The translations under genes and the position numbers were made by a program. A model generated the notes under the pieces. That model had not been told where the DNA came from, made no database searches, and was given only the letters and a program-made list of their open reading frames with translations. DNA of 37,453 bases, taken from assembly GCA_934254835.1 (NCBI GenBank), contig CAKQMI010000015.1:1-37453 (forward strand). The letters are read 5' to 3'. Origin of the DNA: an uncultured Clostridia bacterium. Its GTDB lineage: Bacteria > Bacillota > Clostridia > Christensenellales > CAG-917. Shown here in pieces: positions 1 through 7,400 of this stretch; the stretch's first letter is position 1, and each line of letters starts with the position of its first letter.

Positions 1-56
1 ATGTGTAAGGCATGCCGCCAGCGTTCGTCCTGAGCCAGGATCAAACTCTCAAGTTC
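1..56 (-). rRNA. 16S ribosomal RNA, 5' end only (partial)
   Basis: The minus strand reads the universal 16S 5' segment: AGAGTTTGATCCTGGCTCAG (the 27F primer region), then GACGAACGCTGGCGGC. The T at position 49 pairs with E. coli position 8, which puts the mature 5' end near 56. The rest of the gene lies off the left edge. Two sigma-A promoters upstream fit an rRNA operon. Confidence 0.97.
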
Positions 57-84
57 AATCTTGACTGTTCCGACTTGTCTGACA

Positions 85-103
85 AATTTACTTTGCGTAA
101 ATT
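85..103 (-). other. short hairpin in the 16S leader
   Basis: AATTTAC and GTAAATT form a 7-bp stem with a 5-nt loop in the leader, about 30 nt before the mature 16S. It could be part of the processing stalk, but the matching 3' partner of 16S is outside the window. Confidence 0.3.
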
Positions 104-171
104 GGAATTTGACGTCGAAATTTATTCGTGTTTTAATTCACTACAATTTCTTAATTCGCTTTTCCATAATC

Positions 172-189
172 TTCAATTTTCAATGTGCT
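172..189 (-). promoter_or_regulatory. boxA-like antitermination element in the rRNA leader
   Basis: The minus strand reads AGCACATTGAAAATTGAAG, resembling the Bacillota rRNA boxA (TTTGAAAACT core) bound by NusB/S10. It lies about 25-40 nt downstream of the predicted P2 start, where boxA is expected. The match is partial. Confidence 0.35.
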
Positions 190-219
190 GCTGTTGCCTT
201 TGCGGGCGACAGTGTTTAC

Positions 220-248
220 ATACTATCACATCCACATTCGATTGTCAA
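220..248 (-). promoter_or_regulatory. rRNA promoter P2
   Basis: On the minus strand, TTGACA (243-248) is followed by 17 bp and TAGTAT (220-225). The DNA just upstream (249-300) is very A/T rich, like an UP element. The predicted start near 213 gives a leader of about 157 nt before 16S. Confidence 0.85.
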
Positions 249-456
249 CGATTTTAACGATAATTTTTAAAGTTTTTTCAACTTTTTTCAAATTGTTTTT
301 GTTTGTCGTTTTTCGCGTCGTCCCCGATAAAATCTACTGCGCAGACCTAAGCCCGTGCCGATGAGTTTAATGAGGATTTCCGAAATCGGAGTACCAAAAA
401 CCAACCGCTTTTCATTGACTGAATTTTCAACGTTCGTTTGTAAACAACAGTTGCGA

Positions 457-485
457 ATTATATCCTTATCTTTGTCTTCCGTCAA
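457..485 (-). promoter_or_regulatory. rRNA promoter P1 (tandem, upstream)
   Basis: On the minus strand, TTGACG (480-485) is followed by 17 bp and a perfect TATAAT (457-462). It lies 237 bp upstream of P2 with the same orientation and no convincing gene between them, the usual tandem rRNA promoter layout. Confidence 0.75.
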
Positions 486-758
486 GCAAAAAACGGGGGT
501 TTTTTACAATTTTTTCGGATTTTTTGTATATTTTGACATTTTAATTTGTTTGTAAAAGTCAAAGGGACAGACATCACCCCGAAAAACATAATATATAGTA
601 GTGCGCGCACTCGCGCACGCGCATATACACACGCGCGCGTACATACACATATACACGCACACCTACGCGTCATTATATATAAGTATGGTTTTTCTTTTCG
701 TTTTCTTGAAAATGGATTTTTTGAAGTTTTTTGAAAATATAAACGGCGGTTTATTTTT
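486..758. other. gene-free spacer upstream of the rRNA promoters
   Basis: I see no supported gene here. The stretch is A/T rich with homopolymer T runs (498-540 and 685-735) and holds the alternating purine-pyrimidine tract annotated separately. The short frames across it lack a ribosome binding site. At 739-757 there is a half copy of the AAATAAACCGCC terminator motif seen at 8479 and 9125. Confidence 0.5.
612..662. repeat. 51-bp perfect alternating purine-pyrimidine tract (Z-DNA-prone)
   Basis: From 612 to 662 every step alternates purine and pyrimidine, mixing GC, CA and TA dinucleotides. A further 10-bp alternating segment (601-610) sits next to it, broken only by the C-T step at 610-611. 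Such GC/CA-rich tracts can adopt Z-DNA under negative supercoiling. It lies about 125 bp upstream of the P1 -35 box. Confidence 0.8.
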
Positions 759-1086
759 ACCTTAATCTTGCGTCAGCAAGATTTCACCCGCCAACGGCGG
801 ATTTCATCCATTGAGATGGATTTCATCACAGCGTGATTTCATCGCGCAAGCGATTTCTCCCGCGAAGCGGTTATTTTTTTCACCTTAATCTTGCGTTAGC
901 AAGATTTCACCCGCCAACGGCGGATTTCATCCATCAAGATGGATTTCATCACAATGTGATTTCATCGCGCAAGCGATTTCTCCTGCGAAGCGGTTATTTT
1001 TTTCACCTTAATCTTGCGTCGGCAAGATTTCACCCGCCAACGGCGGATTTCATCACAACGTGATTTCATCGCGCAAGCGATTTCAT
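759..1086. repeat. tandem mini-hairpin array, three 123-bp units
   Basis: Three units begin at 759, 882 and 1005, exactly 123 bp apart. Unit 1 holds six short palindromes: TCTTGC/GCAAGA (766-781), CCGCC/GGCGG (788-800), ATCCAT/ATGGAT (806-821), ATCAC/GTGAT (825-837), ATCGC/GCGAT (841-854) and CCGC/GCGG (860-870). Each has a 3-4 nt loop, and most are separated by TTTC. Unit 3 lacks the ATCCAT hairpin and stops before CCGC/GCGG. Differences between units lie in loops, apart from one C-to-T change in the last stem that keeps a G-U pair. The array sits between the flavoprotein terminator and the rRNA promoter region. Confidence 0.92.
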
Positions 1087-1120
1087 TAAAAAAAGCCCCC
1101 TTCGCTTTCACGAAGGGGGG
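1087..1120 (-). terminator. rho-independent terminator of the flavoprotein gene
   Basis: A 9-bp stem (CCCCCTTCG at 1096-1104 with CGAAGGGGG at 1111-1119) and a 6-nt loop. On the minus strand it is followed by a run of seven T. It starts 16 nt after the stop codon of the 1136-2884 gene. Confidence 0.93.
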
Positions 1121-1135
1121 TGCGTTGTGTTTATA

Positions 1136-2884
1136 TTATTTGTCAAGCCAGAGCGTTCCGCCGGGGTTCATAATTCCGTTGGGATCGAAGTGGTGTTTCA
1201 ATGCTTTGAGCATATCCATTTGAACGTTGCCGAGTTGTTTTGCGTTGTACGGAGCAAAAAGTTTGCCGATACCGTGGTGGTGACTGATACTTGCGCCCGA
1301 CTCTTGAATTGCGTTCAAGACACCGCTGTGGAACTCCTTGAATTTTTCTATGCCCTCGTCCTTTTGCATCCAGATGAAATAAAGGTTTGCGCCGTTTTGA
1401 TAGCAGTGCGAGATGTGGCAGGTGCAGATGACGTTGGGGTGCGACTTGATAAACTTTCTGACGTAGTCGTGAATGTGGTCGATTTCGTCCCAAGGCATTG
1501 CGCATTCAAGCGTATCGATGATGATACCGAAGTCTTGATAGTTATCGCGCATATAAGGATCGGAGAAGCGTCCCGACGACCACTTCGGCACGACGATGCC
1601 GGGCAAGAACGAAGTCAAGTGGTGCTTTCTTGCGTTCTTTTTGACGTTTCTTATCGTCATACGCTGATAATCGGGATCGCCGTCGCAGAACCCGACGATA
1701 AGACAGCATTTTCCGAGTTCCAAACCGAAAGTTTTAAGAAGTCCTTCGATTTTTCCGAGTCCGTACATTCTCAAACCGAGGTCGCTTTCTTCGGCGTCGG
1801 AAATTCTGAATACCGAGGGAACACCGCGCTCGGCTTGCATGACGTCACGCATAAACGCAACACCGCTTTCCCAATCACGCGAGAGATAGCAGAAAGGTTT
1901 TTGGACGTGCGAGCGTTTGTGAAGTTTAAGAGTGACTTCGGTGAGGATACCGAATGCGCCTTCACTGCCCATCATAATTTGATTGATATCGGGACCGGTT
2001 GCTTTTCTGGGGGCGCGCTCGGTGCGGAAAGTCCCGACGGGCGTCACGTATTCTTGGGTAAGCACCAAGTCTTCGATTTTGCCGTAATAACAGCTGTTTT
2101 GCCCTGCTCCGCGGGTGACAACCCAACCGCCGACCGTCGAATACTCAAACGATTGCGGGAAATGTCCGACCGTATAGGCGTTGCCCGACTTGAAGTTTGC
2201 AGGATTGTTGAGATATTCTTCAAGAGCGGTTCCGAAAATACCGGGTTGTACGGTGACCGTTTCGTTAATTTCGTTGACCGACAGAATTTTGTTGAAGTTT
2301 TTGCCAAGATCGAGCGTAATCGAGCGTTTGACCGTAGGCTCGACACCGCGCGTGACCGACGAACCACCGCTGTAAACGTAAATGGCGATTTTGTGCTCGT
2401 CGCAATATTTCACGATGTTTTGGATTTGTTCGGTCGTGGAAGGATATAAAACGAGATCGGGAACGTTTTCGACAATGCCCTCACGCAAGCGCATAAGGTC
2501 GATCATCGTCTGACCGTAAGCAACGCGAAGACGAGTGTAATCGTCGTCTGCGCCGTCACCGCCCACAAACGCCAACAACGCGCTGTGTTCCTCGGCGGTA
2601 AGTTGCGATTTGATATCGTATTTGACGGGAGAATCGCCAAAATTCTTTTTCCCGTTCATAAATTCGGGCGTGAAGTCCAACTTTTTCATCATATAATTGA
2701 ACATTCCTTCGCTCGGGACTTTGTATTCTTTCGGATTGCCCCACTTAAAGATACTGCGATAACTGCCTTTCGGAGCCTCTTTTGTGTACCAATCAAGGCT
2801 GATGCCGTTCTCATAAGTTCTGGGATGACCGGCGATAGGATCTTTGACAGTTCTCCAAGGGACCTTCGGATAAGATTTTGACAT
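1136..2884 (-). CDS. FAD-binding oxidase, alkylglycerone-phosphate synthase (AGPS)-like
   Basis: A 582-residue flavoprotein of the FAD-linked oxidase (PCMH) family, closest by eye to alkyldihydroxyacetonephosphate synthase, which swaps the acyl chain of acyl-DHAP for a fatty alcohol to make ether lipids. The FAD domain starts near residue 140. It contains GGSSVTRG (173-180), STVGGWVVTR (249-258), GKIEDLV (268-274) and GPDINQIMMGSEG (297-309), which follow the AGPS family order. The C-terminal catalytic HHH motif (SHHHGIGK, His 535-537) is present. The ATG has an AGGTGA ribosome binding site, a sigma-A promoter and its own terminator, so it is a single-gene unit. Other FAD-linked oxidases such as D-lactate dehydrogenase are less likely because they lack the HHH motif in this context. 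The exact substrate is an inference. Confidence 0.85.
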   Translation of the reverse strand: MSKSYPKVPWRTVKDPIAGHPRTYENGISLDWYTKEAPKGSYRSIFKWGNPKEYKVPSEGMFNYMMKKLDFTPEFMNGKKNFGDSPVKYDIKSQLTAEEHSALLAFVGGDGADDDYTRLRVAYGQTMIDLMRLREGIVENVPDLVLYPSTTEQIQNIVKYCDEHKIAIYVYSGGSSVTRGVEPTVKRSITLDLGKNFNKILSVNEINETVTVQPGIFGTALEEYLNNPANFKSGNAYTVGHFPQSFEYSTVGGWVVTRGAGQNSCYYGKIEDLVLTQEYVTPVGTFRTERAPRKATGPDINQIMMGSEGAFGILTEVTLKLHKRSHVQKPFCYLSRDWESGVAFMRDVMQAERGVPSVFRISDAEESDLGLRMYGLGKIEGLLKTFGLELGKCCLIVGFCDGDPDYQRMTIRNVKKNARKHHLTSFLPGIVVPKWSSGRFSDPYMRDNYQDFGIIIDTLECAMPWDEIDHIHDYVRKFIKSHPNVICTCHISHCYQNGANLYFIWMQKDEGIEKFKEFHSGVLNAIQESGASISHHHGIGKLFAPYNAKQLGNVQMDMLKALKHHFDPNGIMNPGGTLWLDK

Positions 2885-2914
2885 AACTTCACCTCATATA
2901 ATTTGTTTAATTTA

Positions 2915-2944
2915 ATTATAAGCGGGCGCGCGAAATAAAGTCAA
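2915..2944 (-). promoter_or_regulatory. promoter of the AGPS-like gene
   Basis: On the minus strand, TTGACT (2939-2944) is followed by 18 bp and TATAAT (2915-2920). The predicted start is about 25 nt before the ATG, leaving room for the GAGGTGA ribosome binding site. Confidence 0.8.
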
Positions 2945-2959
2945 GACATTTGTCAATAT

Positions 2960-2981
2960 TTGTCGGTCAATTAGCCGACAA
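2960..2981. promoter_or_regulatory. inverted repeat next to the AGPS-like promoter
   Basis: TTGTCGG (2960-2966) and CCGACAA (2975-2981) form a 7-bp dyad with an 8-bp spacer, 15 bp upstream of the -35 box. It has no T tract on the minus strand, so it looks more like an operator than a terminator. No regulator is known. Confidence 0.3.
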
Positions 2982-2994
2982 AAAAGAAGGAGAT

Positions 2995-3024
2995 AAAAAA
3001 GACTGTCACAAGGACAGTCTTTTT
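2995..3024 (-). terminator. terminator of the metG-tatD-rSAM-ksgA operon
   Basis: GACTGTC (3001-3007) pairs with GACAGTC (3013-3019) around a 5-nt loop. The flanking A and T runs extend the stem and provide a U tract on either strand. It starts 24 nt after the ksgA stop codon. Confidence 0.92.
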
Positions 3025-3048
3025 GACATTATTTGTAATTTTTGAGTG

Positions 3049-3873
3049 TCATTTTGACAGCATTTCGGAAATTTGTATGATTTGTTCGAGCGTCAGCGTT
3101 TCTCCGCGCGCTTTTACGTCAACGCCTATACTTTCCAAGATTTTGCCCGCTTCTTCCTTTGTCACGGGATAAACCGCGGATATATTATTGACCAAAGTCT
3201 TCCTTCTCATCAAAAACGCGCATTTTATGGTTTTGTTGACTTTTTTCTTGTCAATCCCAAAAAATTTGTCATAAACGTCGATGCGCACGATACTGCTGTC
3301 GACTTTCGGCACGGGATAAAACATACTTTTGTCCACTTGTCCGACAATTTTCGCGTCGCCGTAAAGCTCGATTGCCATCGTTATCGCGCCGTAGTCCTCA
3401 GTTGCGGGTTTTGCGACGAAACGGTCGGCAACTTCCTTTTGCACCATAACCGTGACCGCCGACGGGTGCAAGCCTTTTTCCAAAAACCTCATTACGAGCG
3501 CGGTCGTAATATAATAAGGTATGTTTGCAACGACTTTGAAGTTTTCGCCCGTGATATCCAAAATCTCGGCGTCCTTCATTTTCAAAACGTCCTTGAAAAT
3601 CACCTCGACATTGTCAAGCCCCGCAAGCGTTTCGTCCAAGACGGGTTTTAATGCGCGGTCAACCTCGAACGAATAAACCTTTTTCGCCTTTTCGGCAATC
3701 GCGCGAGTGAGCGTACCCGCGCCCGTTCCGATTTCAACGACGACATCGTCTTTCGTCACGCCCGAAAGCTCCACGATTTTGTCGAGGAGGTTTTTGTCGG
3801 TGATGAAGTTTTGACCGAGATTGTGGTTGAATCTGAACCCGTTGTCGGTCAACACGTCTTTGATTTTTCTCAT
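3049..3873 (-). CDS. rsmA: 16S rRNA (adenine1518/1519-N6) dimethyltransferase RsmA/KsgA
   Basis: A 274-residue SAM-dependent methyltransferase that dimethylates two adjacent adenines in the 3' hairpin of 16S rRNA during 30S maturation. Visible motifs are NLGQNFI (18-24), the SAM-binding loop VVEIGTGAG (45-53), the acidic end of strand 2 (SFEVD) and the catalytic NIPYY (117-121). The frame is open further upstream, but the family N-terminus and a 4-bp ATGA overlap with the preceding radical SAM gene fix the start at 3873, implying coupled translation. Last gene of the operon, with a terminator 24 nt downstream. Confidence 0.97.
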   Translation of the reverse strand: MRKIKDVLTDNGFRFNHNLGQNFITDKNLLDKIVELSGVTKDDVVVEIGTGAGTLTRAIAEKAKKVYSFEVDRALKPVLDETLAGLDNVEVIFKDVLKMKDAEILDITGENFKVVANIPYYITTALVMRFLEKGLHPSAVTVMVQKEVADRFVAKPATEDYGAITMAIELYGDAKIVGQVDKSMFYPVPKVDSSIVRIDVYDKFFGIDKKKVNKTIKCAFLMRRKTLVNNISAVYPVTKEEAGKILESIGVDVKARGETLTLEQIIQISEMLSK

Positions 3874-4478
3874 TGCTCGTAGTTTTGGACGTACGTCCTG
3901 ACTCTGAACTCGACGCCCGCCTGTTTTGCGACGGCGCGACATTTTTCGACCTCTTCCTTGCCGATGACGTCCACGACGGACATTACGGTGCGGATACCGT
4001 CCTTTTTGCACTTGACGGCAAACCTCAGCATTTCATAAAACCCTTCTTCGTTGAACTTGCAGTGGCAGATTGCATTGTACTTTTCGGCGTCCGAGGCGTT
4101 CAACGAAATCGACACGGTGTCGATAAGACCTTTCAGTTTATCCGCCGTATCGGGCCCCGAAATAAGCCCCGCCTGACCGTTTGTGTTAAGACGGGTTTTC
4201 ATGCCGTTGTCTTTCAGCCATTTTGCGACTTTCAGCAGTACGTCAAAAGCGTACAATGGCTCGCCGAATCCACAAAATACCGCTTCTTTGTACTTCGATA
4301 AATCGTACTTTTTCAGATCTTCGATGACCTCTTCGGCGGTGGGTTCTTTGTCAAGCCACAGATAATAATCCAAGACGCCGTCGCCGGTGCGCCTTATGCA
4401 AAACTCGCAGTTGTTACTGCATTTGTTGGTAAGGTTCAAATAAATTTTGTTGTCGTAAACGTAAGTTAATGTATTCAT
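3870..4478 (-). CDS. TatD-associated radical SAM protein
   Basis: A compact 202-residue radical SAM enzyme. The CxxxCxxC cluster motif is at residues 20-27 (CSNNCEFC). The glycine-rich SAM segment reads FCGFGEPL, and the LNTNGQ strand follows. It matches the small radical SAM family known to be linked to tatD; the substrate is unknown. Both ends overlap neighbours by 4 bp (ATGA with tatD upstream and with ksgA downstream), so it is translated with them. In Bacillus the corresponding position between tatD and ksgA is occupied by yabE and rnmV instead. At 202 residues it has little beyond the core barrel and no auxiliary cluster domain, so modification of a small molecule or tRNA is possible but unproven. 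Confidence 0.9.
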   Translation of the reverse strand: MNTLTYVYDNKIYLNLTNKCSNNCEFCIRRTGDGVLDYYLWLDKEPTAEEVIEDLKKYDLSKYKEAVFCGFGEPLYAFDVLLKVAKWLKDNGMKTRLNTNGQAGLISGPDTADKLKGLIDTVSISLNASDAEKYNAICHCKFNEEGFYEMLRFAVKCKKDGIRTVMSVVDVIGKEEVEKCRAVAKQAGVEFRVRTYVQNYEQ

Positions 4479-5248
4479 TTTATCTTCTTAAACAGTGTTT
4501 TTGCATTATTCGTAGTTATTTTTGCCATTTCGTCGAACGAAATATTTTTGATTTCGGCAAGTTTTTTTGCAACGTACACGACGTTTTTTGGGAAATTTGT
4601 TTGCCCGCGAAGGGGCGTCGGAGAAAGGTACGGACTGTCCGTTTCGACCAGCAGTTTTTCAATGGGAATTTCCAACGCCGACTCAACCGAATGTCTTGCG
4701 TTTTTATACGTTAAAGGTCCGTCAAAGCCGAAATACAAATTGTATTTCATCATACTTTTTGCGTATTCCGCCGTACCGCTGAAACAGTGCAACGTCCCGC
4801 CGTATTCCAAAAGTTTTTCGTTTTGTTTTATGATGTCCAAAAAGTCGCCGTAGGCGTCTCTGACGTGAAAAACAAGCGGAAGGCGCAGAAAATGCGCCAA
4901 TTCCATTTGCTCCACAAGCACGGTTTTTTGGACGTCGCGCGGGGAGTTTTCGTAATAATAATCGAGCCCCACCTCGCCGATTGCTACGATTTTTTCGTTT
5001 TGCGCCATTTTAATAAAAGCGTCGTAATGTTCGTTCTTTTTTGCAGACGCCTCCTGCGGGTGGATACCGACCGTCGCATAGACGTTCTCGTGCGCGCTCG
5101 CAAGCGCGAAATTACGCTCCGATGACGCAAAATCACTTGACGAAGTGACAAGGCAATCCAGCCCGTCCTCCGTCATATCGCTTATGATTTTTTCGGCAAG
5201 CGGAAACAGCCTTTCGTCGTCCAAATGGCAATGCGTATCGACAAGCAT
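4475..5248 (-). CDS. tatD: TatD family metal-dependent hydrolase (DNase)
   Basis: A 257-residue TIM-barrel hydrolase of the TatD family, which includes Mg-dependent 3'-5' exonucleases. All metal-site motifs are visible: DTHCHLD (His6, His8), GEVGLDYYY (Glu92), VFHVRD (His128), LHCFSG (His154) and VETDSPYLSP (Asp204). The frame is open 26 codons further upstream inside metG. The family N-terminus (MLVDTHCHLD) and the TAATG overlap of the metG stop with this ATG fix the start at 5248. It overlaps the radical SAM gene by 4 bp downstream. Confidence 0.96.
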   Translation of the reverse strand: MLVDTHCHLDDERLFPLAEKIISDMTEDGLDCLVTSSSDFASSERNFALASAHENVYATVGIHPQEASAKKNEHYDAFIKMAQNEKIVAIGEVGLDYYYENSPRDVQKTVLVEQMELAHFLRLPLVFHVRDAYGDFLDIIKQNEKLLEYGGTLHCFSGTAEYAKSMMKYNLYFGFDGPLTYKNARHSVESALEIPIEKLLVETDSPYLSPTPLRGQTNFPKNVVYVAKKLAEIKNISFDEMAKITTNNAKTLFKKIK

Positions 5249-7188
5249 TATCTCACTTCCGCACCGCTTTCCACGGCGGATTCGGGCGTAACAAGGGTTA
5301 ATTTGCCCGTATTGTCGCTTGCGCACAGTATCATACCTTGGCTGTCGATACCGCGCAGTTTGACGGGTTTCAGGTTGGCGATAATGACGACTTCTTTGCC
5401 CACCATTTCTTCGGGAGTATAGAATTTCGCAATACCGCTGACGATACTTCTTTCTTGACCGCCGACGTCAACGGTGAGGTGCAAAAGTTTGTCGGCTTTT
5501 TGCACTTTTTCGCACGCGACGACCTTCGCCACTCTCAAGTCGAGCCCTGCAAAATACTCGATATCGATTTCGGGTTTTTCGGGAACGGCGGAAACGGCGG
5601 GTTTCTTTCTTGCCTCGTACATTTCGTGCGCCTTATCGACGACTTCTTTGACGTCCAGACGTTTGAAAAGGATTTCGGGATTTTCAGCGACTTTCGTGCC
5701 GTTTTTAATCTCGCCGAATTTTTGGATTTCGTCGTAATTTCTGACGATTCCGCCGAAGTATGCGGTGACTTTTTTCGCGGTTTCGGGCATAAACGGCTCA
5801 AGTAACGACGTGCCGATCACGATACTTTCCGCAAGGTTATACAACACCGTTTTGAGCCTTGCGGTTTTATTGTCGTCCTTTGCAAGCGCCCACGGCATAG
5901 TCTCGTCGATATACTTATTTGCGCGCTTGAAAATCGCAAAAATTTCCGAAAGAGCGTCGGATATTCTGAACTCGTCCATTTTCGTGCGAACCTTTTCGTA
6001 CGCGCCGGTGACGGTTGCGATAAGGTCGTCGTCGACGTCCTCTTTTGCTCCCGCGTTTTCAAGGACACCGCCGAAATACTTGTTCGTCATCGCAATGGTA
6101 CGGCTGACGAGGTTGCCGTAAATGTTTGCAAGGTCGTTGTTGATTTTGTCGGTTATCCACTCCCAGTTGATGATGCCGTCGGTTTCGTAAGGCATCTCGG
6201 CAAGCAGGAAATATCTGACCGCATCGACTCCGAAGAAATCGACAAGGTCGTCGGCGTAAATGACGTTGCCTTTCGACTTGCTCATTTTACCGCCGTCCTG
6301 CAAGAGCCACGGGTGCCCGAAAACCTGCTTGGGAAGCGGAAGCCCCAGACTCATCAGGAAAATCGGCCAGTAAATGGTGTGGAATCTGACGATGTCTTTG
6401 CCGATGACGTGCACGTCGGCGGGCCAATACTTCTTAAACTTTTCGTCGGAATTTCCGTCGACGTCGTAGCCGAGCCCCGTGATATAGTTGGTCAAAGCGT
6501 CCAGCCAGACGTAAACGACGTGCTTGGGATCGAAATCGACGGGGATACCCCACTTGAACGAGGTGCGACTGACGCACAAATCCTGCAAGCCGGGTTTGAT
6601 AAAGTTGTTGACCATCTCGGTTTTTCTCTGCACGGGCAGGATAAAATCGGGGTGCTGGTCGTAGTAATTTTTCAAAGCGTCGGCGTACTTACTCATTTTG
6701 AAGAAGTAGGCTTCTTCCTCCGCCATTTTGACATCTCGACCGCAGTCGGGGCATTTCCCGTCCACAAGTTGAGTTTCAGTCCAAAACGATTCGCAAGGGG
6801 TGCAGTACCAACCCTTGTACGAGCCTTTGTAAATATCGCCGTTATCGTACATTTTCTTGAACATTTTTTGCACCTGACGCTCGTGCTCTTTGTCGGTGGT
6901 GCGAATGAACTTGTCGTACGAAATGTTCAAAAGTTTATAAATATCTTTGATTTCGTCCGCGACTTTGTCAACGAATGCCTGCGGAGTCATGCCAGCCGTC
7001 GTTGCCTTGTCCTCGATTTTCTGACCGTGCTCATCGGTGCCTGTTTGGAAAAACACGTCGAAGCCGTCGCGACGTTTGAAGCGCGCAATCGCGTCGGACA
7101 ATACGATTTCGTAGCTGTTGCCTATATGAGGCTTGCCTGACGTGTACGCTATTGCGGTTGTGATGTAATACGTTTTCTTTTCGGACAT
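5248..7188 (-). CDS. metG: methionyl-tRNA synthetase
   Basis: A 646-residue class I synthetase that charges tRNA-Met. The HIGH-type motif is PHIGN (20-24). A zinc knuckle uses Cys129, Cys132, Cys146 and Cys149. KMSKS is at 301-305, and the anticodon-binding helical domain follows. The last 100 or so residues form the tRNA-binding OB fold (AGLDLRVAKVV...), so this is the long, dimeric form. AAGGAGGG lies just before the ATG at 7188. It is the first gene of the operon and overlaps tatD by one base. The leader is only about 24 nt, so no T-box or S-box riboswitch fits. Confidence 0.98.
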   Translation of the reverse strand: MSEKKTYYITTAIAYTSGKPHIGNSYEIVLSDAIARFKRRDGFDVFFQTGTDEHGQKIEDKATTAGMTPQAFVDKVADEIKDIYKLLNISYDKFIRTTDKEHERQVQKMFKKMYDNGDIYKGSYKGWYCTPCESFWTETQLVDGKCPDCGRDVKMAEEEAYFFKMSKYADALKNYYDQHPDFILPVQRKTEMVNNFIKPGLQDLCVSRTSFKWGIPVDFDPKHVVYVWLDALTNYITGLGYDVDGNSDEKFKKYWPADVHVIGKDIVRFHTIYWPIFLMSLGLPLPKQVFGHPWLLQDGGKMSKSKGNVIYADDLVDFFGVDAVRYFLLAEMPYETDGIINWEWITDKINNDLANIYGNLVSRTIAMTNKYFGGVLENAGAKEDVDDDLIATVTGAYEKVRTKMDEFRISDALSEIFAIFKRANKYIDETMPWALAKDDNKTARLKTVLYNLAESIVIGTSLLEPFMPETAKKVTAYFGGIVRNYDEIQKFGEIKNGTKVAENPEILFKRLDVKEVVDKAHEMYEARKKPAVSAVPEKPEIDIEYFAGLDLRVAKVVACEKVQKADKLLHLTVDVGGQERSIVSGIAKFYTPEEMVGKEVVIIANLKPVKLRGIDSQGMILCASDNTGKLTLVTPESAVESGAEVR

Positions 7189-7209
7189 ATGAGCCCTCCT
7201 TACACTAAG

Positions 7210-7390
7210 TTACGGTACATTATACAATTTATATGTACATTTGTAAAGCAAGCCGACCGAGATTAATGCGAACACCGCCAAAATGCCGAGATTTTCGATG
7301 ATTTTTGAAAAACAACGGCAGTCGTGCTTTATTGCCGTCTTGGAGATTTTGTATCGTTCTCGATCGGCATAAGCGCAATTCTTTCAACAT
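7210..7390 (-). pseudogene. possible remnant of a small membrane-protein gene
   Basis: Between metG and spmA the minus strand has a 57-codon open stretch (7383 down to the TAA at 7210-7212). Its codon choice resembles real genes here, and it ends in a likely membrane segment (NLGILAVFALISVGLLYKC). It has no start codon in its own frame. An ATG at 7390 is in another frame and would need a +1 shift after three codons. No ribosome binding site is visible. Its last codons coincide with the metG promoter. I do not recognise the family. A degraded 3' gene end is the simplest reading, but chance coding is possible. Confidence 0.3.
7219..7247 (-). promoter_or_regulatory. promoter of the metG operon
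   Basis: On the minus strand, TTTACA (7242-7247) is followed by 17 bp and TATAAT (7219-7224). Transcription would start near 7212, about 24 nt before the metG ATG. Confidence 0.82.
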
Positions 7391-7400
7391 AGTGTAATGT

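Noticed and set aside
288..485. Minus-strand frame of 65 codons between the rRNA promoters
   Set aside because: Its first codons are the P1 -35 and -10 boxes and it has no ribosome binding site; likely chance.
759..1086. CRISPR array
   Set aside because: Regular 123-bp units might suggest it, but there are no unique spacers, the repeats are themselves chains of small palindromes, and no cas gene is near.
1127..2449. Plus-strand frame of 440 codons
   Set aside because: Antisense to the well-supported AGPS-like gene; no start signals or recognisable motifs.
3874..4011. Longer N-terminus for KsgA (46 extra codons)
   Set aside because: The extra residues are Arg/Gly rich, overlap the radical SAM gene in another frame and are not part of the family; the ATGA overlap start is better.
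7189..7215. T-box or S-box riboswitch before metG
   Set aside because: The promoter leaves a leader of only about 24 nt, too short for either riboswitch.
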